From UBA1014 sp964344035 (GTDB lineage Bacteria > SAR324 > NAC60-12): a DNA stretch of 63,778 bases. Below, piece by piece: positions 19,408 to 28,601 of this stretch. The position numbers and the translations under genes are program-made. Under the pieces are notes generated by a model. The model had not been told where the DNA came from and made no database searches. It saw nothing but the letters and a program-made list of their open reading frames with translations. Location: positions 1-63,778 of the forward strand of contig CAYFLK010000013.1 of the NCBI GenBank assembly GCA_964344035.1, in the 5' to 3' direction. How positions within the stretch are numbered: position 1 is the first letter of the stretch; each line of letters begins with the position of its first letter.

Positions 19408-19594
19408 TTCCGGCTGGTCCGGGTTATGTATTTAGGGTTGTTTCGTAGGGGCAAACCTATGTGTTTGCCCACAACGATGGGCGGACACCTGTCTGCGCCT
19501 GCCTGCGCCAAGCGAAGCGCGGCAGGCAGGTGCCACGCACGGGCAGGCGCGGTTCCGCCCTTACGGCCTACTGCCTAACCCGGACCAGCCGGAA
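19408..19594. mobile_element. 187-bp MITE-like element with perfect 19-bp terminal inverted repeats
   Basis: TTCCGGCTGGTCCGGGTTA at 19408-19426 is exactly inverted at 19576-19594. The interior is GC-rich, has no gene, and carries nested palindromes including REP copy 2. Size, ends and lack of coding fit a miniature inverted-repeat element, though no target duplication is evident. Confidence 0.6.
19501..19524. repeat. REP-like palindrome copy 2, inside the MITE-like element
   Basis: Same core as 19260-19283, with an extended stem (CCTGCCTGCGCC pairing with GGCAGGCAGG). Confidence 0.6.
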
Positions 19595-19658
19595 CCAAAA
19601 AGACGGTAGCGCCGTTAACTAACTCAAGTCTTTATTCCGTGTTCCGAATTCGATTTTG

Positions 19659-19680
19659 ATCCCGATAGCGATCCCGATTG
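19659..19680. repeat. dispersed repeat, inverted copy at 31167-31188
   Basis: ATCCCGATAGCGATCCCGAT TG is the exact reverse complement of 31167-31188. Similarity extends outward (GAATTCGAT on one side, TGTAT on the other) for about 40 bases. Each copy holds internal tandem GATCCCGATAGC-like units. Confidence 0.6.
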
Positions 19681-19907
19681 TATGGAGTCCGGGGATGTCC
19701 CGGACGGCGAAGCCGGCGTAGGGGGTTAGGGGCAAATCCGTGCTGTGAGGTCGGATGAAGGAGCGGAGTGGGAGCCATCCGCCCGCGAAAGCAGGGAGTC
19801 TTCGCCTCGAAGCTCCATGAATATGTGTCAGGGAGACCGCCGTACACTTCCGGGACGGATTGTCTTCAAATATGCATGCAGCGGGCCATTTATCACGACG
19901 ATTCAGT

Positions 19908-22490
19908 TCAGGTTGCCCTGAGCAGCGCCAGCGGTTTTTGACGCAGTGTGGAGCGGCTTGCCATCATGGCCACGAACATGCTGAGCAGGGGGATGGAGAG
20001 AATGCTGAGCAGCCCGGTTTTCCATGTGAATGTCCACAGGTTTTCAAAAAACCAAAGGGCGATCACATATGACATCAACAGGCTGAGCAGCACCCCGAAC
20101 AACGCGGCAAACAAGCCCAGCAGCCCGTATTCAAACTGCACCATGCGCCCGATGTCGCTGAACCGCGCACCCAGCACTTTCAACAGGTTGATTTCCCAAA
20201 CTCTTGTCTGCATCTCGTGCCGAGCGATCGAATAGACGACAACCAGGCCCGCAAGGATGCAAAGGTAAGCCATCAGGCGGATGGCCAGGCTCATCTGGTT
20301 GGAAATGTCCAGCACACGCTGCACGAACAAGGTCACATCGACCACCGAGACATTTGGGAAACGCCGGACCAGCATGGTTTGCAGGGAAATCCGCTCCTGC
20401 CTGTCCAATCCTGAAACTGTGCCGAGATATGTCGCCGGTGCGTCTTCCAGAACGCCGGGCTGGAAGAGGATGAAAAAATTCGGCTGAAAGCTGTTCCACT
20501 TGACATGACGCTTATTGACTATTTCACCTTCCATCGGCACCCCTTGAATATCGAACAGCATCCGGTCCCCGATTGTCAAATTGAGCCTGTCGGCAAAGTG
20601 TTCTTCAACAGATATTTCAGGAAGGGAGTTAGATTCGAAGTCATACCTCCCGGCCAGGGGTTTTCCATGGACAAGCGCTTCCGAATCAAACATCGAGTCC
20701 CGGTAGGATAGGTTCATGGTACGCCTTCTGAAACGGCGCTGGTTGTTTCCTTCACGGGAAAAGGAGCGCTCCTCGCCCAGCGTCTCAAACGGTTTCCCAT
20801 TGATTTCCTCCAACCTGCTGCGGATCATTGGGGAAAGAAAATCCAGGTTGAACCCCTCATCATGAAACATCTCTTTCATCGGCTTCACCTGTTCGGGCTG
20901 CACATCGATGAGAAAGAGGCTGGGCACTCTGAATCCTTCTGGGCTGACAATCTCTTCCTGCAGCCCGGCATGAATCTGGGGAATCAGGTTGATCAGCAGT
21001 GCGCCCATTGCAATGGCAAGAAAACACGAAAGTGCGCCCAGGCGGTTGCGTCCGAGGTTGCGCAGGGCAAGCTGTGCCACCGGACCGGCTTTGCGTGAAA
21101 GCCCACCAGCGGCGCCCAGCAGGATATAGGCAATGACTCCCAAAAGCCCCATTGCCCCCGTCAGCAGGGCAATGAATACGCTTCCAACCAGCCAGGAATA
21201 CGCCTGCCAGACCGAAAGCAACCAATAAAGGACAAACACAGGCACGTATGCAGACAGGTTGACCAGGGAAAACCGGTCGTGGCGGCTGTTCAGACTCAGT
21301 GATTCGTTGAAAAGCTGCAGCGGTTTTACACTGCGTATACGCTGAATGACCGGCAGACAAAAAACTATGCTCCCAAACGTGCCCAAACCTAGTGCGAGCC
21401 ACAATCCATCAGGATTCGCCCTGGGAACGAACCCGCGGGGCAGGAATTCCTGCAGGACCAGCGGAAGCACCGGCAGAATCAGCAATGCCAACACCACCGA
21501 AATCAACGCGGCCGTCCCGCCGAGAAGGATCAACTGCCACAAAACCAGCTGGTGGGTATGTCCGCGGTGTGCGCCGAGACTGAGCAGGATTGCCATTTCT
21601 TTGAAATGTGCGCCTAGAAAACTCCGGAAAAGGTATGCGGCCCCGATGCTGGCGAGAAAAAGCGCGATCAAGGCAACCAGTCCAAGGTAGTCGTTGAGAT
21701 ACCCCAGCAGCCTCCCCATATTTTCGCTTGCATCACGATGCGTGTGCACACGGATTCCGGGATTGTCACCCTGCAATTCCCTCAATCTCCCTCGCAGGTC
21801 GCGCACCAGTGATTCGATTCGGGTTCCTTCCGGAAGATGATAGAGACGCTGGTAGCGGATACGGCTTTTTTTGCTCAGCAACCCGGTTTCAGTGACCTGG
21901 TCGATCCCCATGTAGACACGGGGTGCGAGTCCGAAGTTCGAAAAGGCGTTTCCCGGGTCTTCCAAAACGACGTCGCTGATTTTAAATGAGCGTTCCCCGA
22001 TCTGCATTGTACCCCCATCCTGCAGACCGAGCATTATCAGCAGTTCCGGAAAAACCCATACCCGCTGTTTCCCCAGCAGACCATTACGCACTTCGTTTGG
22101 TCCGGAGCGACCCAACCCCTGAAGCCTCATTTTTCCGTAAAACGGGAACCCATCATCGACCGCTACCAGCTGCACCAGCCTTGACTGCGATGAACCGGCT
22201 ACCATGGTGAAGAAGCTGATTTGCCGCACTGCCTTTGCTTCCTCCGGTAAAATTCGTTCCAGTTCGTGGAGCACTTTTTCCTCAAAAGGGTAGTTGCTGA
22301 CAAGGACCAGATCAGCACTCAGAATCGCCTTCGAATTGTTGGAGAGGTGAGTGTCAAGTGATGATTTGAAGGAATCGAGGGCAATGAACCCGGTGAGCCC
22401 CAGCGCCAGGTTGAGGATGAAGAACAGGCTGAACCGGAGATTGTTGCGGATTTCCCGGAAAGCCAGCCGCAGCCACAACCAGGATTTCAT
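19908..22490 (-). CDS. YbbP-like ABC transporter permease (two FtsX domains)
   Basis: An 860-residue membrane protein with about ten transmembrane helices: one near the N-terminus (LFFILNLALGLTGFIALDSF), three at about 265-370, a central group at about 405-500, and three at the C-terminus. The FtsX/MacB_PCD arrangement with a large periplasmic domain matches the YbbP subfamily, which pairs with a LolD-like ATPase (YbbA). Its start overlaps the end of the ATPase gene by ATGA, so the two form an operon. Members are implicated in release or export of lipoproteins, peptides or thioesterase-linked cargo; the substrate is not shown here. Confidence 0.88.
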   Translation of the reverse strand: MKSWLWLRLAFREIRNNLRFSLFFILNLALGLTGFIALDSFKSSLDTHLSNNSKAILSADLVLVSNYPFEEKVLHELERILPEEAKAVRQISFFTMVAGSSQSRLVQLVAVDDGFPFYGKMRLQGLGRSGPNEVRNGLLGKQRVWVFPELLIMLGLQDGGTMQIGERSFKISDVVLEDPGNAFSNFGLAPRVYMGIDQVTETGLLSKKSRIRYQRLYHLPEGTRIESLVRDLRGRLRELQGDNPGIRVHTHRDASENMGRLLGYLNDYLGLVALIALFLASIGAAYLFRSFLGAHFKEMAILLSLGAHRGHTHQLVLWQLILLGGTAALISVVLALLILPVLPLVLQEFLPRGFVPRANPDGLWLALGLGTFGSIVFCLPVIQRIRSVKPLQLFNESLSLNSRHDRFSLVNLSAYVPVFVLYWLLSVWQAYSWLVGSVFIALLTGAMGLLGVIAYILLGAAGGLSRKAGPVAQLALRNLGRNRLGALSCFLAIAMGALLINLIPQIHAGLQEEIVSPEGFRVPSLFLIDVQPEQVKPMKEMFHDEGFNLDFLSPMIRSRLEEINGKPFETLGEERSFSREGNNQRRFRRRTMNLSYRDSMFDSEALVHGKPLAGRYDFESNSLPEISVEEHFADRLNLTIGDRMLFDIQGVPMEGEIVNKRHVKWNSFQPNFFILFQPGVLEDAPATYLGTVSGLDRQERISLQTMLVRRFPNVSVVDVTLFVQRVLDISNQMSLAIRLMAYLCILAGLVVVYSIARHEMQTRVWEINLLKVLGARFSDIGRMVQFEYGLLGLFAALFGVLLSLLMSYVIALWFFENLWTFTWKTGLLSILSIPLLSMFVAMMASRSTLRQKPLALLRAT

Positions 22491-23149
22491 TGCAGTTTCC
22501 CATCCGCAAGTGTCAGCCGCCTTGAGCAGCGCGCGGCCATTTTTTCATTGTGGGTGACAAGCACCATCGTCATCCCGGTTGTGCGCACCAAGTCGAAGAG
22601 AACGTCTGCCACGTGTTCCCCCGTCCGGCTGTCAAGATTGCCGGTCGGTTCGTCCGCAAGCAGGATTGCCGGCTTGGTGACGATGGAGCGTCCAATGGCC
22701 ACGCGCTGGCATTCACCTCCACTAAGCTGATGCGGGAAATGGTTTGCGCGATCCTGCAGCTCTACCTGTTCGAGTGCGCGGCAGGCACGGTCGGTGCAGT
22801 CTTCTCCAAAAATCTCCAGGGGAAGCTGCACATTCTCCAGCGCGTTCAGATGAGGCATCAGGTGAAACTGCTGGAAGATGATGCCGATGTTCTCCGCGCG
22901 GAAACGCGTCAGTTCGGCTTCATCCATTCCGGTCAGGTCCCTGGAGTTCAGTTTGAGCATACCGGAAGTTGGCATGTCCAAACCCGCCAATAGTGACAGC
23001 AGGGTGGATTTTCCGCTGCCGGAATGCCCGACCACCGCCACCGTTTCTCCCTGCTCCACTTGCAGTTCCAGCTCTGAAAGCACTTCAATGCGGGATTTTC
23101 CAACCGCTGCCGGAAAGGACTTGCACAGGTTTTCAATTTGCAGCAACAA
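22487..23149 (-). CDS. YbbA/LolD-like ABC transporter ATPase
   Basis: A 220-residue nucleotide-binding subunit. The Walker A motif is GHSGSGKST at about 41-49, the Q-loop is in FQQFHLMPHLNALENV, the signature is LSGGECQRVAIGRSI, Walker B is ILLADEPTGNLDS, and the H-loop is VTHN. The HLMPHLNALENVQLPLE segment is typical of the LolD/MacB/YbbA group. It is translationally coupled to the permease downstream. Confidence 0.92.
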   Translation of the reverse strand: MLLQIENLCKSFPAAVGKSRIEVLSELELQVEQGETVAVVGHSGSGKSTLLSLLAGLDMPTSGMLKLNSRDLTGMDEAELTRFRAENIGIIFQQFHLMPHLNALENVQLPLEIFGEDCTDRACRALEQVELQDRANHFPHQLSGGECQRVAIGRSIVTKPAILLADEPTGNLDSRTGEHVADVLFDLVRTTGMTMVLVTHNEKMAARCSRRLTLADGKLQ

Positions 23150-23350
23150 GATAAGGTCCTGGAAATACGTTTAGTATCTTAAAATTTCATTTTATAAGCG
23201 TGGCGAACCCGATTGTATTGGGTCCGGGCATAACCAGCGTTTGCTGGTATGACAACATGGTTTCTGAAATTCCAGTGTATCGACCAGTTAACATGAAATC
23301 AAAAGAGGATGCGTATCTATTTGTAACGATACGACGGTTACATTGCTTGA

Positions 23351-24322
23351 TCAACTTCGTGTTGTCAGCGAATTTCCTGAATAAAGCAGGAGGGCTACCC
23401 AGATGAGTACAAAGGTAACGGCGTGGGTCGTGGTGAAGGGTTCCTCGTAGAGAAACACTCCCAGCAACAGCTGCAGGGTGGGAGCAAGGTATTGAAACAT
23501 CCCCACCGTGGAGAGACGCATGCGTTTCGCGGCATTGGCAAACCAGAGCAGCGGCATCGAGGTCACCACTCCGCAGCCGATGAAATACCAGTCAAGCATT
23601 CCACCCCCGCCGAAATGACCCGTCCCGTTCAGGGTCCATACCGTAACCAGTGATAACGCGGGCAGTAAAAGAACCAGTGTTTCCGCCGCCAGCCCGGTCA
23701 GCGGAGCTACCGGAACCACTTTACGCAGCAGCCCGTAAAAGGCGAAGGTGAAAGCCAGTCCGAGGGCAATCCAGGGCGGCTGACCAAAACCCCAGAGGAA
23801 ATACAGCACACCAGCCAGGGCCAGCATCACCGCAATGGTCTGCCAGATGTTGAAACGTTCCCCGAGAAAGAGAAACCCGAGCATCACGTTGACCAGCGGG
23901 TTTATGAAATACCCGAGACTGGTTTCCACCACGAATCCGGCGTTTACAGCCCAGATGTAAATCAGCCAGTTGAAACCCAACAACAGCGATGTGACGAGCA
24001 ACACACCGATACGCCGGGGGTGACGCAACAGGGCCCTGAATTCGCCGATCCTGCGCTGAACCGCGAGCAGCAGAAACACGAACAGCAGTGACCAAAGCAG
24101 ACGGTGGGCAAGCACCTCGATCGCTTCAACTCCGGTAAACAGTTTCCAGTAGACCGGAAGCACCCCCCACAGCGTATAGGCCAGCAGCGCGTAAACCGGT
24201 CCGGCCCAAACGAATGATGAAGGGCTTTCCAAGGATTGAGTATTGTTAAGTGACAAGAGGAACTCCGGATGGTGTAGAAGGGAAAAACAACTTGTTTTCA
24301 GCGAATGATGTTCACCAGGCAA
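23351..24322 (-). CDS. RarD-like EamA-family transporter
   Basis: An inner-membrane transporter of the drug/metabolite superfamily, RarD branch, with about ten predicted helices. It begins with YALLAYTLWGVLPVYWKLF, then LAHRLLWSLLFV and NWLIYIWAVNAGFVVETSLGYFINPLVNVMLGFLFLGERF, which are diagnostic of RarD. The exported substrate is unknown (named from chloramphenicol sensitivity). The first 30 residues are atypical; a TTG at 24256 behind CGGAG would give the usual length near 300. It overlaps the end of the upstream gene by 11 bases when the first ATG is used. Confidence 0.88.
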   Translation of the reverse strand: MPGEHHSLKTSCFSLLHHPEFLLSLNNTQSLESPSSFVWAGPVYALLAYTLWGVLPVYWKLFTGVEAIEVLAHRLLWSLLFVFLLLAVQRRIGEFRALLRHPRRIGVLLVTSLLLGFNWLIYIWAVNAGFVVETSLGYFINPLVNVMLGFLFLGERFNIWQTIAVMLALAGVLYFLWGFGQPPWIALGLAFTFAFYGLLRKVVPVAPLTGLAAETLVLLLPALSLVTVWTLNGTGHFGGGGMLDWYFIGCGVVTSMPLLWFANAAKRMRLSTVGMFQYLAPTLQLLLGVFLYEEPFTTTHAVTFVLIWVALLLYSGNSLTTRS

Positions 24323-25010
24323 AAGACGTTAAAGATTGATTCAGAATGCATGTTTCCGCATGGACCCCGAAAAAAGTTTGCAATCCGTTTCGCAATTCAT
24401 CTTCAACCGCAACCGCACCCTCCAATCCGGCGATTCCCGGGACTTCTGAGATGACGAACACGTTGCTGCTGGATTCCTGCACCAGCCCCAACCTGGACTG
24501 CCGCCACATGAAATGACGCGTGAGCACAGTGCTTCCTGAAGTGTAGGCCACTTCCCCGGGATCCTGCATCAGCGGAGATTCCTGGTCCAGCGCAGTGAAG
24601 TGGTCGCCCGTTCGGGTGCGGCGTAATTCGATTCCTGCCTCCAGAGAGTCCAGATCAAACGCCCCCAGCGCGACCACGTGCTTCAATGAAACCGCGTTGT
24701 AAAAATCGACAACCTGGTTTATCTGAAACGGTTCTCCCCCTTTCAACGCACGCCTCAGGAGCGCCTCGATGGAAGTCGGGAATTTCTTTGCGGAAACACC
24801 CATCTGCTGGAACTGTTCGCGCCATGTTTTGACCCGGGGATGAGATTGGGCGTTTTGGAGATCCAGCCTTCCTGCCTGGTTCCAGGCTTCTTTCCAGTAT
24901 TTCTCTACTTCACCACCGTGTTTCCTGTTGTCCAACGGTCCCGGCAGCGCCAACACCAGGTGCAGACCGGGGAACAGTTTGAAAATATCCGGTTCAACGT
25001 CAAATTGCAT
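24312..25010 (-). CDS. B3/B4-domain protein (PheRS-beta-like)
   Basis: A 232-residue stand-alone B3/B4 domain, the module that in phenylalanyl-tRNA synthetase beta edits or positions aminoacyl-tRNA. Conserved features include PRVKTWREQFQQMGVSAKKFPTSIEALLRRAL, INQVVDFYNAVSLKHVVALGAFDLD and GEVAYTSGSTVLTRHFMWRQS. Free-standing members are presumed to act on mischarged tRNA or free amino acids, but the function is unproven. It shares its strand and an 11-base overlap with the RarD-like gene, suggesting an operon. Confidence 0.85.
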   Translation of the reverse strand: MQFDVEPDIFKLFPGLHLVLALPGPLDNRKHGGEVEKYWKEAWNQAGRLDLQNAQSHPRVKTWREQFQQMGVSAKKFPTSIEALLRRALKGGEPFQINQVVDFYNAVSLKHVVALGAFDLDSLEAGIELRRTRTGDHFTALDQESPLMQDPGEVAYTSGSTVLTRHFMWRQSRLGLVQESSSNVFVISEVPGIAGLEGAVAVEDELRNGLQTFFGVHAETCILNQSLTSFAW

Positions 25011-25182
25011 GGGGCATCCGTACTTCTGTCATAGTTTGTTATAAAAAGGACCAGAATTATGCCTTAACCACGACGGTATTTTTTGTCATCATGGAACAGA
25101 AATGAATGACTGTGCGCGTAGAGCCAACATTATTTCAATGACTGTCAAAGGCATCGTGGGAAACCGGGGAGTGAAATACTGG

Positions 25183-26169
25183 TTACCATGTTTGATGGGT
25201 CCTCCGCAAATCTTTTGCCAAACCCAGGCTTTGTTCCAGTTTCGGCAGTATCTCGACCGTACGGCGACGGCTCAACGGGAGGCGGGTTTCCCCGTTATTA
25301 AGGGAGACTTCGTATGTGCTGTAACGCTTGTCAATATGTGTCACATAAGCAAGATTGACGACATGAGAACGGTGAACCTGCATGAAGGATGAAACAGGAA
25401 GCTGCTTCAGCAATTCTTTGAGAGGGGAGCGAACTTCAATGGAATCGAGCCTCCCTTCTTCGTTTTTCGTGAAAATACGGCAGTAGTGTTCCTCAACAGA
25501 AATATGGCTGATGTTTGGCAGCGGGATTGCTGATTGGGAATTTTCCAGACACAGAATGGAATTTGAACCTCCATTTCCTTGTTCAGCAATTATCGGTTTT
25601 GTTTCCGTGCCGGGTCCCTTTTCCTTCACAAACCTCCCGGGATTTTCATCCAGCAGGCGGTTGATCTCCTCAACCCGCACCAACTCTTCAGCAAGATACT
25701 GCTTGCCGTAATAATTGAAAATTACCAGGCAGACCAAAAACCAGATTGGCAATGCCTGAACATAGATTTTAAGCGCAAGAGGCACATCAATTATGTCAGA
25801 AAAGGCGTGGGTCACGAACCAGCCTTCAGCACTGAAGAAAAGCACATGTCCGAGAGTATAACCGGCAAGGGACACTAACCACAATTCCCACAAATAAACC
25901 CCTTTCTGCTCCAATCCGCGAATGAGCCGATACCGCAGTTCAGCCGCAATTAAATTGCCCAAGCCAAAATACAACCCCACCGTGAGGCCCTTGTGCACGG
26001 GACCAAGCACTTCTCCTTGATCGACAAACAGAAATACAGAGAAGGCGCTGAAAGCAATGCAGACCGGGACCAGCAGATGCACCTTGAGGCGGTTCCGGGA
26101 CACAAATTCCGCGGGCATCCACAAGTCCAGGGAGCCGAAAGCAGCAACGGTTTGCAGGTATGCGTTCAT
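25183..26169 (-). CDS. membrane-anchored LytTR-family regulator
   Basis: A 328-residue regulator with about six hydrophobic helices (about residues 28-175) and a C-terminal LytTR DNA-binding domain (about 225-310: ISVEEHYCRIFTKNEEGRLDSIEVRSPLKELL, MQVHRSHVVNLAYVTHIDK, then LPLSRRRTVEILPKL). There is no receiver or kinase domain, so it probably senses a membrane signal directly and controls transcription from the membrane. It is divergent from the ABC/TPR/barrel operon at 26410, and LytTR-like direct repeats lie in the shared promoter region, which points to control of that operon and of itself. Confidence 0.88.
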   Translation of the reverse strand: MNAYLQTVAAFGSLDLWMPAEFVSRNRLKVHLLVPVCIAFSAFSVFLFVDQGEVLGPVHKGLTVGLYFGLGNLIAAELRYRLIRGLEQKGVYLWELWLVSLAGYTLGHVLFFSAEGWFVTHAFSDIIDVPLALKIYVQALPIWFLVCLVIFNYYGKQYLAEELVRVEEINRLLDENPGRFVKEKGPGTETKPIIAEQGNGGSNSILCLENSQSAIPLPNISHISVEEHYCRIFTKNEEGRLDSIEVRSPLKELLKQLPVSSFMQVHRSHVVNLAYVTHIDKRYSTYEVSLNNGETRLPLSRRRTVEILPKLEQSLGLAKDLRRTHQTW

Positions 26170-26222
26170 TAAAGACTGGCCTTCGTCAAATGATCCATTC
26201 CAAGTCTAATGTTTCAGGGACA

Positions 26223-26257
26223 TACCGTTCATGACATTATCTTACCACTCATGACAT
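26223..26257. promoter_or_regulatory. tandem LytTR-type binding sites
   Basis: TACCGTTCATGACAT (26223-26237) and TACCACTCATGACAT (26243-26257) are direct repeats with two mismatches, offset by 20 bases (about two helical turns). The first contains ACCGTTCAT, a perfect match to the LytTR half-site pattern [TA][AC][CA]GTTN[AG][TC]. They lie between the LytTR gene and the ABC operon. Confidence 0.65.
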
Positions 26258-26360
26258 CCTGCTTGTCTCAAATCGCCATTATACTATAGCTTTTGTTTAC
26301 ACGGAATCCAACATGGAACAGTAGGGAGTTGTTCCATACAGCTGATTCGCAGGATGTCAT
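26251..26360. promoter_or_regulatory. 12-bp inverted repeat bracketing the operon promoter
   Basis: ATGACATCCTGC (26251-26262) is perfectly inverted as GCAGGATGTCAT (26349-26360), with 86 bases between. The left arm overlaps the second LytTR-type site, so a DNA loop or a second regulator site just upstream of the start at 26410 is plausible. Confidence 0.5.
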
Positions 26361-26409
26361 TTGATCAAACTTGCCGGGTTTCTACAAGTCATGCCCGGAA
26401 GGAGACAAT

Positions 26410-27099
26410 ATGCCTGTTGTAAAACTACAAAACGTCATCAAGAGTTACCGGCTGGGCAAAACCAGTGTTCCGGCGCTGCGCGGGGTTTCCCTGCAGGTGA
26501 ACGCCGGTGATTTCATATCGGTCGCCGGACCGAGCGGGAGCGGAAAGACAACTCTGCTGAACCTGATCGGCGCACTCGACTTGCCTGATACAGGAAGCAT
26601 CGAGGTTGCTGGCAGGAAGCTTGCTCAACTTGATGATGACGCGCTTTCCGAAATCCGCGCCCGCCACATCGGCTTCATTTTCCAGTCCTTCAACCTGATT
26701 CCGGTACTCAACGCACTGGAAAACGTCGAATATCCGCTGCTGCTTGTTCAGGCCCCGGAATCCAGGAATCGCGCCCGTGAAGCGCTGGGGCATGTCGGAC
26801 TAGAGAATTTTGCCGGACACCGCCCCAATGAACTCTCAGGAGGCCAGCTCCAGCGGGTTGCCATCGCCAGGGCCCTGGCAGGAAGTCCGGACATCATCCT
26901 GGCCGATGAACCGACCGCGAATCTTGACTCGAAAACATCCGGGGAGATCATTGACCTGATGCTGAATATCAACGAAGAGGAACAAGCCACTTTTATCTTC
27001 TCCACCCATGATCCGCTGGTGATGCGTCAAGCCAGGCGGATGACAAAACTGAAAGACGGCAGGATTGAAGAAATATCCGAAATTGAAGGAGAAGCATGA
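26410..27099 (+). CDS. LolD/MacB-like ABC transporter ATPase
   Basis: A 229-residue ATPase from the ATG at 26410, which has a strong GGAAGGAG site 5 bases upstream (an earlier ATG at 26371 lacks one). Walker A is GPSGSGKTT, the Q-loop region is FQSFNLIPVLNALENVEYPL, the signature is LSGGQLQRVAIARAL, Walker B is IILADEPTANLDS, and the H-loop is STHD. This is the LolD/MacB-type pattern used with FtsX-like permeases, and a matching permease ends the operon (29880-31109). Its stop overlaps the next start by ATGA. Confidence 0.9.
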   Translation: MPVVKLQNVIKSYRLGKTSVPALRGVSLQVNAGDFISVAGPSGSGKTTLLNLIGALDLPDTGSIEVAGRKLAQLDDDALSEIRARHIGFIFQSFNLIPVLNALENVEYPLLLVQAPESRNRAREALGHVGLENFAGHRPNELSGGQLQRVAIARALAGSPDIILADEPTANLDSKTSGEIIDLMLNINEEEQATFIFSTHDPLVMRQARRMTKLKDGRIEEISEIEGEA

Positions 27100-27854
27100 T
27101 TCCCCGTTTTTCTGCTGAAAGTTTATTTGCTCCCTGGTTTCACCAAATCAACTCAGTAAACAGACTGCTGCGAGCAATCATAACTGCTTATATTGTCCCG
27201 GTGGTGTTTTGCCTGTTCCCGCCCTCACCTGTTTCAGGACAGGCCGCGGCACTTGCGGAACTGATTACGGCGGGTCCGGCACGCGGCGCATTGCAGGCCG
27301 GTCATGAAGCAACCTTGAAACATGATCAAAAAAACCTGACAGCCCTGCGGGAACTCGGAATCATCCTACACATGCGTATTGTGGAAAGCGAAGAGCCCCA
27401 GCCTGAACTGATCATAAAGGCCTATGCGCTCTTGAAAAAGGCGTATCTGCAGGATAAAAAACACCCGCTGACCATGGCCTACTACGGAAGCATCACCACC
27501 ATGATGGCCCTGACCACGGACCGGCAGATGCAAAAACTCAAATATGTCAAATCCGGGACACGTAAGCTGGACAAAGCGGTGAGGCTTGCCCCGGACGACG
27601 TCAACGTGCGCATGGTGCGGGGGAACAATTCACTCGGACTGCCCAAGTTTCTGAAACGCGGAAGGCTTGCCGTTTCGGATTTCCTGCACGTGATGAAGCT
27701 CCTGCCTACTGCATCGGAGGAATTCCGGGGGGAACTGCATTATAAAACAGCCCTCGGTTATCGTCTTATGAACGATGCCCGCAAGGCTGAAATACACAGG
27801 GAAAGGGCCGCACAGATTGCGCCTGGCTCTGATTTCGGCAAAATTGCTCAATAG
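27096..27854 (+). CDS. exported TPR-like protein 1
   Basis: A 252-residue protein, translationally coupled to the ATPase. It has a hydrophobic export segment (IITAYIVPVVFCLFPPSPVSGQA, about residues 27-50) and then helical repeats resembling tetratricopeptides (NLTALRELGIILHMRIV, AYALLKKAYLQDKKHPLTMAYYGS, KLDKAVRLAPDDVNVRMVRGN). It probably acts in the periplasm as a scaffold between the permease and the barrel. No named family is recognised. The next gene is similar in plan. Confidence 0.65.
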   Translation: MIPRFSAESLFAPWFHQINSVNRLLRAIITAYIVPVVFCLFPPSPVSGQAAALAELITAGPARGALQAGHEATLKHDQKNLTALRELGIILHMRIVESEEPQPELIIKAYALLKKAYLQDKKHPLTMAYYGSITTMMALTTDRQMQKLKYVKSGTRKLDKAVRLAPDDVNVRMVRGNNSLGLPKFLKRGRLAVSDFLHVMKLLPTASEEFRGELHYKTALGYRLMNDARKAEIHRERAAQIAPGSDFGKIAQ

Positions 27855-27878
27855 ATACGAAAACCCGCTTAGTGGACA

Positions 27879-28601
27879 ATGAACCTGTTGATCGCGGTCT
27901 ATTTCGTGGGGGTTTGCATGTCTTTGCTGATGGGCGCTATGCCCAAGGATTTCAAGCAGTCCCCCCTGAGCATGGAAGAAGAAGTGGAAATCGCGCAGTT
28001 GCAATCAGATATCCGGGAAGATCCTGAAGACGTGGACGCGCATCTGCGCCTAGGACAGATTCATTTCAAACACAACAACCTGGATGACTCGGGACATTCT
28101 CTACAAACCGCGAAATCCCTCGAACCGCGGGACCCCGATGTACTCGCCTGGTGGGGGTCGTACCGGACCAAGCAGGGTGGAGCGGCTTTCCCCTGGCTCT
28201 GGGGTTTTCGCAAAATCTCCCTGGTCAAGGAGGGAGTGAAGACACTCGACACTGCAGTGCAAAAAGCTCCGCATGACCCGCTGATCAGGCTGTTACGCAT
28301 CAACACCCTGGTTGGATTGCGGGGGCGTTTCAGTCGCTACGAAACGGTGTTTGAGGACGAGCGTTTTTTTAACGGTCTGTCTCAGGAACAGGAGCGGGCG
28401 ATTCCGGACAGACTGATGGCGCAAATCAACCTGGCGCTGGCCCAGGCGCATGCCTGGAAATACATCTACGGCGCAAATACAGATAACGGTCATCTGCGCA
28501 AAGCCCTGGATTATCTCGACCATGCCGAGCGGTTAGACCATAATGTGCGGGCAGAAGTAATCGATGTCCGGAACCTACTAAAACTCAAGGAAAACAAATG
28601 A
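27879..28601 (+). CDS. exported or anchored TPR-like protein 2
   Basis: A 240-residue protein with an N-terminal hydrophobic segment (LLIAVYFVGVCMSLLMGA) and two to three TPR-like repeats (DVDAHLRLGQIHFKHNNLDDSGHSLQTAKSLEP, SLVKEGVKTLDTAVQKAPHDPLIRLLRINTLVGL). It resembles the preceding gene in the motif pattern L-D-x-AV-x-x-AP-x-D. It overlaps the next gene by ATGA. A periplasmic adaptor role is inferred from the operon only. Confidence 0.65.
   Translation: MNLLIAVYFVGVCMSLLMGAMPKDFKQSPLSMEEEVEIAQLQSDIREDPEDVDAHLRLGQIHFKHNNLDDSGHSLQTAKSLEPRDPDVLAWWGSYRTKQGGAAFPWLWGFRKISLVKEGVKTLDTAVQKAPHDPLIRLLRINTLVGLRGRFSRYETVFEDERFFNGLSQEQERAIPDRLMAQINLALAQAHAWKYIYGANTDNGHLRKALDYLDHAERLDHNVRAEVIDVRNLLKLKENK

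Larger units (their letters stand above)
18982..19907. other. 926-base repeat-rich intergenic region
   Basis: No credible gene. It contains two related GC-rich palindromes sharing GCCTGCGCCAAGCGAAGC, a 187-bp MITE-like element, and a dispersed repeat (19659-19680) also found at 31167-31188. It lies between two genes read leftward, so it holds the regulatory region for the ScfR gene on its left edge and downstream sequence of the permease on its right. Confidence 0.6.

Noticed and set aside
19632..19847. 71-residue frame in the repeat-rich spacer
   Set aside because: Made of repeat sequence with no protein-like composition.
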